Source of the DNA: Eutypella sp. D-1
Lineage: Eukaryota > Ascomycota > Sordariomycetes > Xylariales > Diatrypaceae
DNA length: 64,000 nucleotides
Assembly: GCA_023313575.1 (NCBI GenBank)
Contig: JAJTTP010000003.1
Coordinates: 248,001-312,000, forward strand
Direction of reading: 5' to 3'
Below the pieces are notes generated by a model. It saw only the letters and a list, made by a program, of their open reading frames with translations. It was not told where the DNA came from and made no database searches. The position numbers and the translations under genes were made by a program. Shown here in pieces: positions 59,775-64,000 of this stretch (position 1 is its first letter; the number at the start of each line of letters is the position of its first letter).

Positions 59775-62700
59775 TATGTTCTTTCCTTCTTTCTTTCCGT
59801 CTCTCTCTCTCTCTCTTTATATTTCCGTATCTAGTTAGATAAGATAACGCCTTTTGCTTCCCGCTGTGTTTCGCTTTCCTGTAAATTGGATAAGGGGGGG
59901 TTTCGTGTCTAATTAATGGGGCAAGCAAATGAGGAAAAGAAAAGAGAAGAAAAGCAAGCGCAATGAAAAAAAAATGAGCCAAGGGGCAGCACGTCAAATG
60001 TATAACGGGTTGATTACTTCTGGTTGTGAAAGTATCTATCTTGTGTGAACTCCGAGTATGATGTAGTAGATAAAAACCTGGAAGTCAACATGGTCACGTA
60101 CCTAAGTAATGTACTACATTACGTACATATACCTATAGACCACTAACTAGAGCTAGGTATGGTATGAGTGAGTGTGGGTTTGCCGCATAAAAGGGGGTCC
60201 CACCGGACCGGTAGAAAGGGCGGGCAGCCAGGCAGCTAAAAAATCAACTCCACCTAAATGCCACCCACCCCCTTATAACCGGGCTTGTTACAGAAATCTG
60301 GATGTCCTCATGCCGAGATTGCTAACCATTTTGTTCTTTTGAAGAGAGAATAACATGGGCTGCATGAGAGAAGGACGTGTGAAAAAAAAAAGGAACAAAA
60401 GAATTTTAATTTTCTTTTTTCATCGTCAAGACTGTTGCTAGGTAGGTAGTATTGTTGGAAAAACAACAACCAAACCTTAGAGACTACGTCAACAACCAAC
60501 CTACTTGCAAATTACCCTCTCTTTTCTCATTTTCCTGATTTATAGCCACACATGCTCTCTCATCCCCCCGGCCTTCTCCCTTCTTCAAATTCCCCAGCTA
60601 GATAACTATCATTTGACGACCGACTACTACAGCAAGGCCCGCTCCCTCCCTCATTAGGACCTCGCAGAAAGAAGGGTGCAGGCCCAAGCTTGCGCTGTTA
60701 TAGACTCTGATCGCCCGCCAAGAGTCCGGGGGAGGGGCAACGAACACCTCCCCGCCCTTCTGCACCTTTACTTGAGCCCGCTTGCGGACAGAGGCGATCG
60801 CAAAACAGACAGCTGCATCTGCAGCCGCAGAACGGCGTCGCGCTTCTCGGTCGGGTCGGTCATGGGACTACCTTGCACCCTTAAGTCACCTGGGTTTATG
60901 GTATTAAGGCAGGGTATGTACATATGTATGCTTGTAGGGTTAGCTTCGGATAGAACAAGCTGCCAAGGCGCGCAGTAGCAGTGAGGGGGGATGCAGATGG
61001 ATGGGGCTTAGGATTTGTATATGTAGACTCGTAATTGAGGAGCGCCACCTGGGTTAGCCAGGGACTGGAGTTTAAATAGGTAGGCAATGAATTTTTTTTG
61101 GTTGCCCCTTGCCGACTCGGCCCGCTGTATACCTATCATATATCAACTTTTCTTGCTTTACGAGTGTTGTCGCTGTCAGTCTGTCTGGTCCAAGGCATCG
61201 TGGGACGCAACCAACGACGTCATTTGAGGGAGGAGGAGAGGGGCTACCCAGTCTCGAAGACTTATCAACCTAGGTAGGTCGTTAATCCCCACTGCGCTGC
61301 CCTGCCCGCCGTCCGGGTTCCCCTCAAGGCTTGGCTCGCAGGGCCTTGGGGAGGATCTTGGTTTATTTTTATGTTTCTTGGTTTAACTTTTTTTTCGTTT
61401 TGCCTTGTTGCTGCAATTTCCAAGTACGAACGATCCTTCAACCGGTTTTCATACTGAATCTCTTTCTCCCCGCCCCTCTCTCTCTACGTCAGCTTTCAAC
61501 TGTCCGTAAATAGATCTCCTGACCAATGCGCATCAATCCGGGAGACTAGTCACGTAGGTCACAGATACCCGAAGGGCCGAGCGCCCTCAGGATTTCTGAT
61601 CAGAGCAGCCGGTCGTACCTCATATCCTACATGAAGAAGGTTCCAAGGCAGCCGTTCCCGGGTGTGGTGTCGCGTGTCAGGGGCAGGCGGGTAGGTAAGC
61701 AACACAAGTTCGAAGGGGGTTTCCGTACCTGCGTCTCGTTCGTGTAGAGTTGGCACGGCGGCGCCCAAGGCACCGGGCGGTCTTTGTCTTACGGAGGGAA
61801 CGGGCGAACACCGCCATGGCTCTGAGCCTATATAACCCACCAAGGTGGAGCAAGTCCCGGTCATTGGGTGTGTAAGTACTTTACTGGGCAAGACTGGCAA
61901 GTCAGTCATTCAGTCAGTCAGTTCGTCAGCAGCGCAGCAGCGCAGCGTAACACGCGCTGACGCGCACCGCCCCCGGGACGAACCCATACGGTCTGGAAGC
62001 TCCAGGCTCCAGCTTCAGCCGCGCTCTCCACGTGTATGTATGTAGCTTTCGTCATTCTCGAAAAGCAGCTGTGGCGGGGGGTCCGACGATCCGGTACGCG
62101 GCGGGTACATCGTCGACCATTGACTTGTAAGCGGCGCGGTCATCCATGCCCATATGCCTAGTTATACGGGTCGGACGGGTCGGGTAAGGCAGAAGAAGGA
62201 CAACGTCCCCACCAGTGGGGTGGAGGGTACTATCGCTGATCCCTCCTACGTTCCCGGGTACCTGAGCCTCTTTCCCTGTACTACCACAGCATGTGCGCCT
62301 GGAGATCGCTTTCACGTGCGGGTCGCCGTCCTTTTACGGGGACGGCTTTGGGGGGGCCAGGCTGATGAAACCCATTGGGAAGTCGGTTTTTTCTTTCTTC
62401 TTCTTTCTCTTTCAGGAAGCAGCGAGGCCCTAACTAGTCGGTGCGGTATGTCCCGCAGCGAAAAAAATAAAATCCCTTTGGGAGATCATGGAACGCCTGG
62501 TGGGATCTCTCGGCGCGCGATAGAGCGATGACGGCACTACGATAAAGTCCGCGCCGACGATCGCCGGTAAGGCTGGGGCTGTCGGGGGCCGATCATCCTC
62601 CGCTTTCTAGACATCCATGCACGTAGTCTGTCCTAGGGAGTAGACTGCACCCTATGAAAGGATACACAATACTCGATAGCGCCTGGCCGTGCAAATGCTC

Positions 62701-64000
62701 GTCGGTGATGATAGGAGGACAGCTGCGACCTTGTGGGAGATAGGCTCTCGGTCTCGCTCTCAACTCAACTTCATTTCGCCGTAAGCAGAGGGGTGTTAGC
62801 CTCCCGTAGCTGGTTACTACGAAGCGCTAAGTTGCAATACCCTCGACGGCTCCTCCGGGAGTCCTCGATTCTGGATCAAGGCTATTCGCGAGACCGTTGC
62901 TACAGGGTTACTAACGATACGCTCATCTGCCTACCAGGTAGGTAGCCAGAGGAAACTCCTATTTAGCGACTGGCATCCTGGAACTCCTATGTAGATGACT
63001 CATCGAGGCTTCCGCTTTCGCAGCGTCTGAAAGTCGTTGAGCCGACGGGGAAAAAAAAAAACGCTACCGATTTCAGAAGATAAGATGATAAGTAACGCGC
63101 CAGAGTTAAAAAAAAAAATTCTAAGGGTCATCGGTGGTGGTACGGGCCGCCCTGTCCGATGTTGAGGTCGGATTCGGAACGTATACAAATTCTCACCAAT
63201 AGAGAGGAAGGACCCTCAGCACGTTGGCTAGATAAAGTTTTTCGCTTCTACTAATCACTTCCTTTTTTTCCCCCTCGTTCTTTTCCAGCTTGAGCCATGT
63301 CACCTTTTTTCTTCTTCTTTTGCCGCTACATGTCTCTAATTCTTCATTAGGCGTTATCCGGGCAGGTGACATTGCAACATATGTCTTCTTTGGAGGTGGC
63401 GAAAGGATCTTTCGCCTATCTCACCTCTAGACCTTCACGTGCGGCTCTTAGCGCTTGCCTAAACTACATCCTCCCTTTATTATTCCTCTAACCATATGAT
63501 AAGAGGGGTTAGGGGAACCAGCCGCCCCTTGCAGTAGCCTCCTTGGAGGGGGAGAGTAGAGGGCAAATAAAAGGTCCAATTTTCAGAACCAAAGTAGTAA
63601 ATCATTGTACACACAACCTATTCAAGCTTGGTAGTTGGGGCATCTGATCTGGACCTTTTCTGGATGCGTCCAGATTCTCTTTAGACGAAGGGGGGGGGGG
63701 GGGGGATATCGACTTCCACTTCCGACTAGCTAGTTCACATATTATATCGAGCTCTGGCTGGTCGGCTCAACATCTTATCGTCCGAATTCGTCCCCCACCC
63801 TCCTACCTGTGTTGCCAGAATGTTCTCTCCATATCGCTGTCGAGATTTAAATCATACATTTGTGTGTGCGTGTTAAGCGAAGAGCTTAAAATTCTGCCTG
63901 ATATCTAAAGTTTGCGGCTGGCCGCGGATAGTCGAGGCATGTAGATATACCACTAAGTATATCTGGATGTACTGTATCTAACTCTACCTAGGTAGGAATT
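59775..64000. other. 4.2-kb region without a supported gene
   Basis: Upstream of the Par32-like gene to the window edge. Only short, domain-free open frames. It is rich in homopolymers (A- and T-runs near 60380 and 63050-63120, a G-run near 63690-63706) and in CCTAGGTA motifs (61269-61276 and 63987-63994). A gene starting beyond base 64000 could have its promoter here. Confidence 0.45.

Overview
The window is nuclear DNA of a filamentous ascomycete (Pezizomycotina, probably Sordariomycetes). Support for this: short GT-AG introns of about 50-120 bases in nearly every gene, genes on both strands without operons, a fungal highly reducing polyketide synthase (HR-PKS), and recognisable fungal housekeeping proteins. 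Exon boundaries were set by hand from reading frame, splice-site sequence and remembered family sequences; no alignment was run.

Left part, about 1-22.5 kb: a secondary-metabolite gene cluster. In order it holds a partial Zn2Cys6-type transcription factor running off the left edge (-), a cytochrome P450 (+), a cupin protein (-), a second, related cupin protein (+), an SDR similar to acyl-DHAP reductase (+), a FabG-like SDR (-), a 12-exon HR-PKS of about 2,473 residues (+) and a third SDR of the retinol-dehydrogenase type (-). The PKS order is KS-AT-DH-degenerate MT-ER-KR-ACP, with no release domain. HR-PKS plus several SDRs plus cupins plus a P450 is the gene content I remember for fungal alkyl-salicylaldehyde/epoxycyclohexenol pathways (trichoxide, sordarial and flavoglaucin types). 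I therefore infer that this cluster makes an alkylated salicylaldehyde-derived compound. No prenyltransferase, flavin oxidase or transporter is visible, so the cluster may continue left of base 1.

Middle, about 22.5-40 kb: gene-poor. It holds a Stb3-like Sin3-binding protein (-), DNA topoisomerase III (-) and a DUF1295 membrane protein of the steroid-reductase superfamily (+), separated by long stretches rich in short simple repeats and with no gene I can support.

Right part, 40-60 kb: conserved cellular genes. These are a short disordered protein (+), a TMEM205/DUF4149 membrane protein (-), an F-box/DUF6546-like protein (-), Ku80 (+), two related BTB-like proteins (+; the first with an in-frame stop), a GFD2/YDR514C-like DEDDh exonuclease-domain protein (+), the import motor subunit Tim14/Pam18 (-), the ribosome-biogenesis factor Rlp24 (+) and a Par32/DUF3602-like protein with GRGGAGN motifs (-). 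The last 4.2 kb has no gene I can support. No tRNA, rRNA, CRISPR array or intact transposon was recognised.
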